Made by a program: the position numbers and the translations under genes
Part shown: one piece after another, positions 9,060 to 16,212 of the stretch
Numbering within the stretch: position 1 is the stretch's first letter
Layout of the letters: each line of letters begins with the position of its first letter
Assembly: GCF_016704835.1 (NCBI RefSeq)
Contig: NZ_JADIZJ010000001.1
Location: 791,001-855,000 of the forward strand
From: Sphingopyxis sp.
GTDB lineage: Bacteria; Pseudomonadota; Alphaproteobacteria; Sphingomonadales; Sphingomonadaceae
DNA: 64,000 bases
Direction of reading: 5' to 3'
Notes under the pieces: generated by a model
What the model was told of the DNA's origin: nothing
What the model saw: the letters and a program-made list of their open reading frames with translations, nothing else
Databases searched by the model: none

Positions 9060-9639
9060 GCTGGCGCTCCGCCTTAGCGAGGGCAGCGGGGTCATTGATA
9101 TTGGCGAAGGGATCGGGGTCGCATTCATCACCCCAATCGACGCGGGTGACACCAACCGCATCGGCAAAGCGCCAGAGCGATTGACCTCCGCCGTCAATGT
9201 AATTCGCCAAGGTTGCGCAATCCACGCGCCAAAGTGCGGCCATTGGATGATCGCGGCCATGACTAACCGGCATGGCGCAACCGTTTGTGGCAATCTCTCG
9301 AGCCAGCCGGTTCGCGAGGTCCCCAGGGAGGAAGGGCTGGTCGCAACCGATAAGCATGACGGAGTCGCGGGCTTTCTGCTCGGCATATCGGAATGCGTTG
9401 TCCAGCGCGCTGATGGGGCCGATGCCTTCGATCCGGTCGATCAACAGCGGGATCGGAAGCTCGGCAATCTGATCCTTGTCCCGCACCGCGATGGCAACAT
9501 CATCGGAATGATCCATCGCCCATGTAAGAGCGTGATCAAGAAGTGTTCGATCCGCCAGAAGCTGCCTCGGCTTGTTGCCTCCCATCCGGGTTGCTTGGCC
9601 CCCGGCGGCGATCACGATGGTTGGTCTGGTCTTTGTCAC
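9040..9639 (-). CDS. mobA: molybdenum cofactor guanylyltransferase
   Basis: A protein of about 199 residues of the nucleotidyltransferase fold that attaches GMP to Mo-molybdopterin, giving the bis-MGD cofactor needed by NarG. The GTP-binding loop AAGGQATRMGGNKP lies near the N-terminus, followed by DQPFLPGDLANRL and HPMAALW. I prefer the GTG at 9639, which overlaps the pdxH stop (GTGA), over the ATG at 9663 inside pdxH. It is the last gene of the minus-strand ferredoxin-diiron-acyl-CoA dehydrogenase-pdxH operon, so the cofactor pathway is split between two converging units. Confidence 0.93.
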   Translation of the reverse strand: MTKTRPTIVIAAGGQATRMGGNKPRQLLADRTLLDHALTWAMDHSDDVAIAVRDKDQIAELPIPLLIDRIEGIGPISALDNAFRYAEQKARDSVMLIGCDQPFLPGDLANRLAREIATNGCAMPVSHGRDHPMAALWRVDCATLANYIDGGGQSLWRFADAVGVTRVDWGDECDPDPFANINDPAALAKAERQLSPRSD

Positions 9640-10229
9640 GGATAAAGCAGGTAGCGCCGCCAATCGCTGCTGTCTGCCTTTTCGAAAACGATCCGGTCGT
9701 GAAGCCGGTATTCTGCGTTGGTCCAGAACTCCATCCGGTCCGGGACAATCCGAAATCCGGACCAGAATGGCGGGCGATTGACCTTACCCACGGCGAATGA
9801 GGCGGTATACCGGGCCACCCGGGCCAGCAGCTTTGCCCGGCTCTCAAGTCTGGTGGACTGTTTCGATGCCCATGCACCAACCCTGCTGGCGAGGGGGCGT
9901 GAGGCGAAATAGGCGTCGGCTTCGTTATCACCGACCCGTGCGGCCACCCCTTCGACACGGATCTGTTTGCCAAGCGGTTCCCAGTAAAAACACAGCGCCG
10001 CGTTTGGATTGCCGGCAAGCTCCGTCGCTTTTCGACTGCCCAGATTGGTATAGATTACGAAGCCTTGTGCGTCATAATCCTTGAGCAGAACCATGCGGCT
10101 CGATGGCCTGCCTTCGCCCGTTGAGGTCGCGAGATTGACCGCGCTTGCATCCGCAATCCCAGAGTGCGCGCGTGCTTCGGAATACCAAGCGGCAAACAGT
10201 TCAAAGGGGTCGCTGCCCGAGCCGGTCAT
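9636..10229 (-). CDS. pdxH: pyridoxamine/pyridoxine 5'-phosphate oxidase
   Basis: A 197-residue FMN-dependent enzyme that makes pyridoxal 5'-phosphate using oxygen. Conserved blocks are SSRMVLLKDYDAQGFVIYTN, LGKQIRVEGVA, ASKQSTRLESR (the ASKQS phosphate loop) and RPPFWSGFRIVPDRMEFW followed by RLHDRI near the C-terminus. The start at 10229 overlaps the upstream stop (ATGA); the ATG at 10250 would extend into the neighbour. An oxygen-using PLP enzyme inside a nitrate-respiration island is unexpected and may be a second copy in this genome. Confidence 0.93.
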   Translation of the reverse strand: MTGSGSDPFELFAAWYSEARAHSGIADASAVNLATSTGEGRPSSRMVLLKDYDAQGFVIYTNLGSRKATELAGNPNAALCFYWEPLGKQIRVEGVAARVGDNEADAYFASRPLASRVGAWASKQSTRLESRAKLLARVARYTASFAVGKVNRPPFWSGFRIVPDRMEFWTNAEYRLHDRIVFEKADSSDWRRYLLYP

Positions 10230-11488
10230 TGAGCCGGTTTGCTCCTCCACTCTGCCATGCGTTCGCCGAATTTGCCGAATTCCATGCGTGCGATGGTGCG
10301 CAGATGGACTTCATCGGGGCCATCGGCAATCCGCAGGGCCCGCATTCCGGCATAGACTTCGGCGAGGCCAAAATCATCGGACAATCCGCCCGCACCATGC
10401 GCTTGCATCGCGTGATCGAGCACCCTTAGCGCAGTGCGCGGAGCCGCCACCTTGATCATGGCGATTTCCTGCCGTGCGGTCTTGTTGCCAGCCTTGTCCA
10501 TCATGTCCGCTGCCTTCAGGCACAAAAGGCGGGTCATCTCGATGTCCATTCGGGCCTCGCCCAACCGCTGTTCCCAGACCGACTGATCTGCCAGTCGCTT
10601 GCCGAAGGCGACCCGCGACATCAGTCGCTCAGCCATCTTCTCGATCGCGCGTTCCGCCGCGCCGACGGCGCGCATGCAATGGTGAATCCGGCCCGGACCC
10701 AGCCTGCCTTGGGCGATCTCGAAGCCGCGCCCCTCGCCAAGGATCAGGTTCGACACCGGCACCCGCACATCGCGCAGCACAATCTCGGCATGGCCGTGCG
10801 GCGCCCCATCATAGCCGAACACCGGCAGCATTCTGACAATCTCGACGCCCGGCGCATCGAGCGGAACCAGAATCTGCGACTGCTGCTGATGCGCGGCGGC
10901 TTCAGTATCGGTCTTGCCCATCAGGATCGTGATCTTGCAACGCGGATCGCCTGCGCCCGAAGACCACCATTTGCGGCCATTGATGACATATTCATCGCCG
11001 TCGCGGCGGATCGAGGTCTGGATATTGGTCGCGTCGGATGATGCAACATCGGGTTCGGTCATCAGGAAGGCAGAGCGGATTTCGCCATCCATCAGCGGCC
11101 TGAGCCATTGGGCCTTTTGCTCACCGGTCCCATAGCGGTGCAGCACCTCCATATTGCCCGTATCGGGAGCGGAACAATTGAACGCTTCGGACGCGAAACT
11201 GACCCGGCCCATCTCCTCAGCGCATAGAGCGTATTCTAGGTTTGTGAGTCCAGCACCACGATAATCATCCGTGTCGTGCTCGGACGGTGGCAGGAACAGG
11301 TTCCACAAGCCTTCGGAATAGGCTCGCGCTTTCAGCTCTTCGATGATCGCAGGGACTTGCCACCGGTCGCTGCCGGTCTTCTTCATATGCGCGCCATACG
11401 CATCTTCGGCTGGATAGACGTGGTCCTGCATAAAAGCGCGCACGCGGTCACGCCATTCCAGCTGTCTTTCAGAAAGGGTGAAATCCAT
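10226..11488 (-). CDS. acyl-CoA dehydrogenase family flavoprotein (ACAD10/11-like)
   Basis: A 420-residue FAD enzyme of the acyl-CoA dehydrogenase fold. The order is an N-terminal helical domain with LKARAYSEGLWNLFLP, the flavin-binding middle domain with FLMTEPDVASSDATN and INGRKWWSSGAGDPRC, and the C-terminal helical domain with CMRAVGAAERAIEKMAERLMSR and HGAGGLSDDFGLAEVYAGMR. These features resemble the ACAD10/ACAD11 branch, which acts on long or modified acyl chains. The substrate here is unknown. The start at 11488 has AAAGAG just upstream; it begins 4 bases after the diiron gene and overlaps pdxH, so it sits mid-operon. Confidence 0.9.
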   Translation of the reverse strand: MDFTLSERQLEWRDRVRAFMQDHVYPAEDAYGAHMKKTGSDRWQVPAIIEELKARAYSEGLWNLFLPPSEHDTDDYRGAGLTNLEYALCAEEMGRVSFASEAFNCSAPDTGNMEVLHRYGTGEQKAQWLRPLMDGEIRSAFLMTEPDVASSDATNIQTSIRRDGDEYVINGRKWWSSGAGDPRCKITILMGKTDTEAAAHQQQSQILVPLDAPGVEIVRMLPVFGYDGAPHGHAEIVLRDVRVPVSNLILGEGRGFEIAQGRLGPGRIHHCMRAVGAAERAIEKMAERLMSRVAFGKRLADQSVWEQRLGEARMDIEMTRLLCLKAADMMDKAGNKTARQEIAMIKVAAPRTALRVLDHAMQAHGAGGLSDDFGLAEVYAGMRALRIADGPDEVHLRTIARMEFGKFGERMAEWRSKPAQ

Positions 11489-11492
11489 CTCT

Positions 11493-12587
11493 TTACGCTG
11501 CGACCGGATGGCCGCCTTCCATCGCATGAAGGATGCGCGGATCTTCCGATATGGGGATGCCCGCCTCCTCGTATCGGGCGCGAACTCTTTGCGTGAGCAA
11601 GCCCACCCTGGCCAAGGCTGGCAGCATCAGATGTTCCAGGGAGTGGATCTGACCCGGTGGCAGTTGCCGTGTAATGCCAAGCTGTTCGGCCTCGCGCAGC
11701 CCGGCGAAAAAGTCGTCCGCGTCGATTTCGCAGTTTTCCAGGACCAGCATAAAGCCGGGATCAACCCGGCTGGCGATGGTTCCGGCGGTCCCGGCAAAGG
11801 CAAGGATGCGAACCGCCTCAAAAGCAAAGTCGGCGAGGTCCTCCACTTCGTCTTCGGGTAGCCCTGCAATAACTGGAGCAAGATAGGCATGGCCAAAGGA
11901 GACATGGCGGGATTCATCGCGCATGACGTTGAAGGTCAATTGCTTGAGCAATTCGCACTGCGTTGAGCGATACATGTTGTTGAACGCGCCGAGCGCCAGC
12001 CCTTCGACGATCATGTTCATTCCGATCATGATCTTCTCGTAGCGATCGGCCTTTAGAGTGGCATCGATCAGCTGCTTGAGCCAGCCAGACATCGGGTAAA
12101 CCATCGCCACTTTGTCGCAATACTTGGCGAACACCTCGACATGGCGGGCCTCGTCCATGGTCTGCGTTGCGGCATAAAGCTTGGCAGTGGCATTGGGCAC
12201 CGAATGAGTGATGCAAGCCGCCGTCATCAACGCGCCCTGCTCACCATGCAAAAACTGCGACAGCATCTGGGCGGTCGAGTGGGCGGTAAAGCGTTCCTGC
12301 TGCGACTTCGACAGCTTCTTGAAGAACGGCATCCGGTGATAGATATCCTGCTCGTCATTCATCATCGGGCGCGAAGGATCGATGGTCAGATCCCACGGCA
12401 ACCGTTCATCGCTGTTCCACTGGTCCTGCTTGGCGCGGCGATACAGATCCTCGATCTTGTCGCCCGACATCAGGTAATCGAACGTCCAGGCGATTTCGAG
12501 TGGGCTGCGATAGATGTCATCGGGGGTCTGGTCCCCGAGCCAGCTCGGCATACTGTGGCTCATGTTATCCTGTACGGTTACCATCAC
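11493..12587 (-). CDS. ferritin-like diiron oxygenase-type protein
   Basis: A 364-residue protein with the two-motif diiron signature of the ferritin/ribonucleotide-reductase-R2-like fold: a lone glutamate in HGEQGAL (around residue 113) with DEARH, and a second glutamate in VEGLALGAF with DESRH. Such proteins activate oxygen to hydroxylate, epoxidise or desaturate a substrate. The N-terminal AKQDQWNSDERLPWD resembles BoxB-like oxygenases. It lies between a 2Fe-2S ferredoxin, its likely electron donor, and an acyl-CoA dehydrogenase, so a fatty acyl or acyl-CoA substrate is a reasonable guess. An internal start MSHSMPSW is possible. The exact reaction cannot be told from sequence. Confidence 0.8.
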   Translation of the reverse strand: MMVTVQDNMSHSMPSWLGDQTPDDIYRSPLEIAWTFDYLMSGDKIEDLYRRAKQDQWNSDERLPWDLTIDPSRPMMNDEQDIYHRMPFFKKLSKSQQERFTAHSTAQMLSQFLHGEQGALMTAACITHSVPNATAKLYAATQTMDEARHVEVFAKYCDKVAMVYPMSGWLKQLIDATLKADRYEKIMIGMNMIVEGLALGAFNNMYRSTQCELLKQLTFNVMRDESRHVSFGHAYLAPVIAGLPEDEVEDLADFAFEAVRILAFAGTAGTIASRVDPGFMLVLENCEIDADDFFAGLREAEQLGITRQLPPGQIHSLEHLMLPALARVGLLTQRVRARYEEAGIPISEDPRILHAMEGGHPVAA

Positions 12588-12626
12588 ACTTTCCCATCTG
12601 TATCGTCCTCGGTAAGGAGCAATCGT

Positions 12627-12947
12627 TCAATACTGGCGGGCAGGAAGCCTCACCCGGATCCCGTCCATTTGTTCGGTTATCGGTATTTGACATGCCAGCC
12701 TGCTGCGCTCGGTCACATCGTACGCGAAATCGAGCGTCGCACGTTCAAGCTCGTGCATCTCAGGCAGCAATACCGCGTCCTTCTCATCGACATAACAATG
12801 GCAGGTCCCGCAGGCGCAAAAGCCACCGCAGTCTCCTTCAATGCCAGGGACGCTGTTCATCGCGGCGGCCTCCATCAGGCTGATGCCGAGACTGGCAGTA
12901 ACTTTGTGGACTGCGCCATTGTGCGCAACATAAGAAATCTGAACCAT
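12627..12947 (-). CDS. 2Fe-2S ferredoxin, adrenodoxin/putidaredoxin type
   Basis: A 106-residue vertebrate-type [2Fe-2S] ferredoxin. The cluster ligands are seen in GDCGGFCACGTCHCY (residues about 38-52) and the final cysteine in SRLACQIP near residue 86. The start at 12947 gives MVQISYVAHNG, the standard length; the longer frame upstream is not ferredoxin-like. It is the first gene of the minus-strand operon and probably feeds electrons to the diiron protein 39 bases downstream. An FNR-type box lies 66 bases upstream of its start codon. Confidence 0.93.
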   Translation of the reverse strand: MVQISYVAHNGAVHKVTASLGISLMEAAAMNSVPGIEGDCGGFCACGTCHCYVDEKDAVLLPEMHELERATLDFAYDVTERSRLACQIPITEQMDGIRVRLPARQY

Positions 12948-13006
12948 GGATCGAGTCGCTCCGCTCGTTACTGACACTGGTGTAAGCAAAGGCGCGCGGG
13001 GCGACA

Positions 13007-13020
13007 TTGATTTGGGTCAA
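13007..13020. promoter_or_regulatory. FNR/CRP-type anaerobox between the ferredoxin operon and the regulator gene
   Basis: TTGATTTGGGTCAA matches the FNR/FixK/DNR half-site pattern TTGAT-N4-ATCAA with one mismatch. It lies in the divergent intergenic region, centred 66 bases from the ferredoxin ATG and about 54 bases from the likely regulator start. Either or both directions could be controlled. The -10 regions at the class II spacing are weak in both directions (TATGTG towards the regulator). Confidence 0.75.
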
Positions 13021-13067
13021 AGACCCGGCGGTGCAGCGCGAAGTATGTGGGAGGCGACAAACGTTTC

Positions 13068-13826
13068 ATGAGAGGTGCCATGCCGAAACTCGGCTCTTGT
13101 AATGTATTTCTGCGTGCTACCTTCGGGATTGACCCCGGAGCAGAAATCGGCCGACAACTCGGCGAACTAGCAACGCAGGTGCAAGTGATGCGAGGACAAG
13201 AAGTCCAAACCGATCCCGCCGATACTACCCTTGTTTTTCTCGCGAGTGGAGCGACCAAGTTGGGCGCACAGGCATCACGCGAACGCCATCAAATTGTTGC
13301 CTTCCATTTCGGCGGCGACATTTTCACTGTTCCGGCGGTGAGCATGCATCGATACATGTTGATCGGACTGTGCGAAAGTACGCTCACAACCTTTCCTGCA
13401 CGCCAATTTTATGACCGGGCTGCGAGCAATCCATGGATCATGCGCGCACTGCTTGAGCGCTCACAGACGGCCCTGTTCCGGTGCCGCGACAAGGCGGTCA
13501 ATCTGGGCCAAAAGTCCGCAGGCGAGCGGGTTGCAGGCTTTCTTCTGGCGATGTGGGAGCGGCTCGACGCGTCTGAGGGTCCCAGTCCCATGATCGATCT
13601 ACCCATGTCGAGAGGAGATATAGGCGAAAGCCTCGGGCTGAAGATCGAAACCGTCAGTCGACAGTTCACCAAGTTGCGAGAGGCTGGGATAATTGACACG
13701 CATGGTCGATCAGGGGTGTCGTTGCTTGACCTGCCAAGGCTCGCCGAACAGGCCGGGTATTATGATCGAAATACCGTTCCCCCCCGCCCAGAATGGGTTG
13801 AGCGAAAACCTGAGCTCGTTCCTTGA
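13068..13826 (+). CDS. Crp/Fnr-family transcription regulator lacking the FNR cysteine cluster
   Basis: About 252 residues: an N-terminal cyclic-nucleotide-type beta-barrel, a long dimer helix around LERSQTALFRCRDKAVNLG, and a C-terminal winged helix. The recognition helix GLKIETVSRQFTKLREAGII has the E-x-x-S-R arrangement that reads TTGAT half-sites. Only scattered cysteines are present, so the oxygen-sensing [4Fe-4S] cluster of true FNR is absent; a DNR-like (NO/haem) or FixK-like role is more likely. The start is uncertain: 13068 follows GGGAGG at 13049-13054, while 13047 (GTG) and 13080 are alternatives. Its place between a nitrate-respiration cluster and an FNR box suggests it controls these genes and perhaps itself. 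Confidence 0.88.
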   Translation: MRGAMPKLGSCNVFLRATFGIDPGAEIGRQLGELATQVQVMRGQEVQTDPADTTLVFLASGATKLGAQASRERHQIVAFHFGGDIFTVPAVSMHRYMLIGLCESTLTTFPARQFYDRAASNPWIMRALLERSQTALFRCRDKAVNLGQKSAGERVAGFLLAMWERLDASEGPSPMIDLPMSRGDIGESLGLKIETVSRQFTKLREAGIIDTHGRSGVSLLDLPRLAEQAGYYDRNTVPPRPEWVERKPELVP

Positions 13827-13908
13827 ATTTGTGGGTAGGTATTTGCGACAAGTCTGGCGCCTAGCAGCGCACATCAACAACATGCATTCGGCTGACTGAC
13901 CTCGATCA

Positions 13909-15168
13909 CTACGCGGCAATGTCGAGAATTGCCAAATCGGTTCCATCGAGCAGATTGGCGATCTTGTCCGACACCCGGTCGACTGCGAGCCGCAGCGCTT
14001 CGTCCAGGTGAACGTAGTTCTGGGTCGATCCGCGCGCCCCGTGCCCTAGCAGCGCTTTGATGGTCAGTTCCGAGAAGCTCATGTCTCCGGCCACGCTGCC
14101 GAAGGTGTGGCGCAGCACATGCGGTGTGACACTCTCGATTCCGGCAATCGTGCAGAGTGCGCGGAGTACTTCGGGAACGCCCGAGAACGGCCGGTCGACG
14201 AAGTCAGAGGCAAAGAAGAGCGGCAGCGCCCGTTTCTCTGGGGCGGACACGAGAACAGCGATTGCGGCCTTGCCAATCGGGCGGATCTGGCCGTCCGTCT
14301 TTGTATCGGGGAAATGCACATAACCCTTTTCTGAATGCAGCCAACTTCGCTGCATTCCGATGACTTCGGAGATCCTGTAGCCTGTAAGCAGGAGCACCCT
14401 GATTGCTGCAAGCCCGGTCGGGTTTTCGCCATTGCGTTCGGCAATCGTGAATGCCTTGCCGAGCGCTCGGATTTCTGCGGCGGTCAATCGCCGGGTACGC
14501 GGCTTGCCGGCAATTTTGCGGACTCCGGCAGCGGGATTGTTCTCGGCGATATCGTATCGCATCGCATGGGCCAGCAGCGCGTGAAGAGTAGAAACGGCTC
14601 GGCCCGCGACCCCTGGGCCACCGGTTGTCCGCCCACCGCGCCCTCCATTTTCCTTTGGTTTGGCGGTTCGTCCCTCCACGATATCCATCTGCATCTTTTC
14701 GATGTCCGACATGCGGAGCGAGCGGACCTGTCGATTGCCGATCAGCGGCTTGATGTGGGTTTCGATGCGGCTGCGATCCATAGCGAGTGTCGATACCTTG
14801 ATCGGCCGATGCTTGCGGCCAAGCAGTTTCCCGGACTCGGCGTTTTCCAGATACCAGTCACACACTTCGCGGATGGTGATTGCGGCGCGCGACTTTGCGC
14901 GTTCTTCTGCCGGATCGTCGCCCCCGGCCACCGCGCCAAGTTTCATGATCGCCTGCTTGCGCGCATGTTCGACGGTGAGGACACCATAGCGTCCAAGAAC
15001 GATTCGCCTGCTGCGCCCTTCGTCATTGCGATACTGGAGAACGAAGACCTTCAAGCCCGATGGCATCGCCCGGACACCGAAGCCTCGAAGTTCGTCATCC
15101 CAGAGAAATGCCTGTCCCTTGGCGGGGATTGCCATGCTGTCGACGCTCCGCTTTGTGAGCTTGCCCAT
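13909..15168 (-). CDS. tyrosine recombinase, genomic-island integrase
   Basis: A 419-residue integrase with an N-terminal DUF4102-like arm-binding domain (LWDDELRGFGVRAMPSG; VLGRYGVLTVEHARKQA), a central SAM-like domain and a C-terminal catalytic domain. Catalytic residues visible are the arginine in LLTGYRISEV, HVLRHTFG (H-x-x-R), GHGARGSTQNYVHL with the second histidine and the tyrosine nucleophile. The start at 15168 has AAGGACG upstream; the ATG at 15228 would add residues without domain support. It reads away from the tRNA-Gly fragment 202 bases upstream, as integrases beside their attachment site often do, and it looks intact. Confidence 0.95.
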   Translation of the reverse strand: MGKLTKRSVDSMAIPAKGQAFLWDDELRGFGVRAMPSGLKVFVLQYRNDEGRSRRIVLGRYGVLTVEHARKQAIMKLGAVAGGDDPAEERAKSRAAITIREVCDWYLENAESGKLLGRKHRPIKVSTLAMDRSRIETHIKPLIGNRQVRSLRMSDIEKMQMDIVEGRTAKPKENGGRGGRTTGGPGVAGRAVSTLHALLAHAMRYDIAENNPAAGVRKIAGKPRTRRLTAAEIRALGKAFTIAERNGENPTGLAAIRVLLLTGYRISEVIGMQRSWLHSEKGYVHFPDTKTDGQIRPIGKAAIAVLVSAPEKRALPLFFASDFVDRPFSGVPEVLRALCTIAGIESVTPHVLRHTFGSVAGDMSFSELTIKALLGHGARGSTQNYVHLDEALRLAVDRVSDKIANLLDGTDLAILDIAA

Positions 15169-15190
15169 ACCGTTCGTCCTTTCGGACAAT

Positions 15191-15345
15191 TTGCTTACAC
15201 AAGCAGTTCCGGTTGGCAATGTAAGCACATTGTAAGCAAGCGAATAGAAAAACTGGCGTAGCGACGGACGGGTCTGGCGTAGGCTTCGTCCTAAAAAACT
15301 GCCATATTACAGTATGATATAGGACTTTAGCGTTATCTGGCGTAG
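15191..15345. repeat. short repeats in the attachment region, probable integrase arm sites
   Basis: The 200 bases between the integrase start and the tRNA fragment contain three direct copies of CTGGCGTAG (15253, 15274, 15337) and three copies of TGTAAGCA, one inverted (15191 inverted, 15220, 15231). Clusters of 9-10 base repeats next to a tRNA core are what tyrosine integrases bind with their N-terminal domain. The assignment as arm-type sites is an inference from position and pattern. Confidence 0.5.
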
Positions 15346-15369
15346 TAACGGCGAAGCGGCTCAGACATT

Positions 15370-15414
15370 TTGCCAAGGTTGGGGTCGAGGGTTCGAATCC
15401 CTTCGCCCGCTCCA
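15370..15414 (+). other. att site: 3' half of a tRNA-Gly(GCC) gene
   Basis: The sequence runs from the anticodon loop (TTGCCAA, anticodon GCC) through the 3' anticodon strand GGTTG, the T-arm (GAGGG TTCGAAT CCCTT), the acceptor strand CGCCCGC, discriminator T and an encoded CCA at 15412-15414. The upstream bases do not pair as the 5' anticodon strand, and no D-arm or 5' acceptor strand is present, so it is not a functional tRNA. It is the expected right-hand attachment footprint of an element integrated in tRNA-Gly. Confidence 0.88.
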
Positions 15415-15989
15415 GTCTTCCGATGGTCTATACCGGAAGCAAAGAATTTTCGTTACCGAGAAGGCTGCGTTTCGGGAGACAGGCGGGCGCTCGAAGCCCC
15501 TTGGCTCCGTAATTCGTCGCATCAAAACCGGGCTTCCGGTGGCTCGTGGCGTGCTTTCGGCATGGCGATTCTTCTCCATCGCCTGCAAATCCCGCTGCAC
15601 TGCGGCGCGCTTCTGCGGCAGCGGCAGCGAACATGCCATTCAATGCAGGCCCTGGCACTTCGCAGGTTTACCGCGATACAATGCATAGGTTCACCCGAAT
15701 GACCAAGCGCCTCACCTTTCCGCTGAGGCATTGATATTCAGAGCCCTATTCGGCGCGACAGCTTCCGCCCGGATGGGCACGCACGCGTTCGGCCTGCAGC
15801 GGCGATAGCCGCGATCCTGACGCTCACCGCTCAACGTGCCCGAAATATGAGTCGGTCGGTGGCCAGGGTCGTACGCTTGGATCAGGGCTGTTCGCGCCGC
15901 GGCGACCGCGCGGCAAGATTGCGAAGCAACAGATTTCGGCGCCTTGGACGCGCGCTGTGGCGAGAGTGAGGCTGCTCAGCCGCAACCTG
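15415..15989. other. non-coding stretch to the right of the island border
   Basis: About 575 bases in which I see no convincing gene. Open frames on both strands have no recognisable composition or ribosome binding sites. It may be debris from earlier insertions at the same tRNA locus, but nothing in the sequence proves that. Confidence 0.5.
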
Positions 15990-16187
15990 CTAGTCGACCG
16001 GCTGGCGTTCTGCCCTGACCAAGGTTCGCACGTCGCGGTTTTCGAATTGCAAGGCGTACCGGCTCTTTTCTCGCCACACTTCGGCGGCAAATATCAACTG
16101 ATTTCGAGCTTGAGGCAGGGAGCATTTTTCGGCTTCACGCGCACACATGTCAGCCCGGGCTGCAAAAACGTCGCTATTGCGCACCAC
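15990..16187 (-). CDS. small hypothetical protein (about 65 aa)
   Basis: A GTG start at 16187 with AAGGA upstream gives a 65-residue protein. Its core, FAARADMCAREAEKC followed by ARNQLIFAAEVWREKSRYAL, resembles small helical proteins common in sphingomonads and other alphaproteobacteria (pattern RA-x-x-CRREAE...A-x-x-W). No function is known for these. The longer frame open to 16307 runs into the DUF983 gene and is probably not translated. It may be a decayed copy, as the stretch around it is non-coding. Confidence 0.5.
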   Translation of the reverse strand: MVRNSDVFAARADMCAREAEKCSLPQARNQLIFAAEVWREKSRYALQFENRDVRTLVRAERQPVD

Positions 16188-16212
16188 GAAATTTCCTTCG
16201 CTAATGGGAGTT

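Larger units (their letters stand above)
1..15414. mobile_element. right-hand part of a tRNA-Gly-integrated genomic island carrying nitrate respiration genes
   Basis: Inferred as one unit because a tyrosine integrase (13909-15168) sits beside a 45-base 3' half of tRNA-Gly(GCC) at 15370-15414. Integration into a tRNA 3' end leaves an intact tRNA at one end and such a half copy at the other. Given the orientation of the half copy, the element should lie to its left, which includes the nar/moa genes. The DNA here looks less GC-rich than the sequence after 19.3 kb. The left end is outside the window, so size and full cargo are unknown. An alternative is that only the integrase region is mobile and the nar genes are older neighbours. 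Confidence 0.6.

Noticed and set aside
15361..15639. Minus-strand open frame of 92 codons ending in RRDSNPRPQPWQNV
   Set aside because: It reads antisense through the tRNA-Gly fragment; the DSNPRP ending is a well-known false translation of tRNA T-arm sequence.
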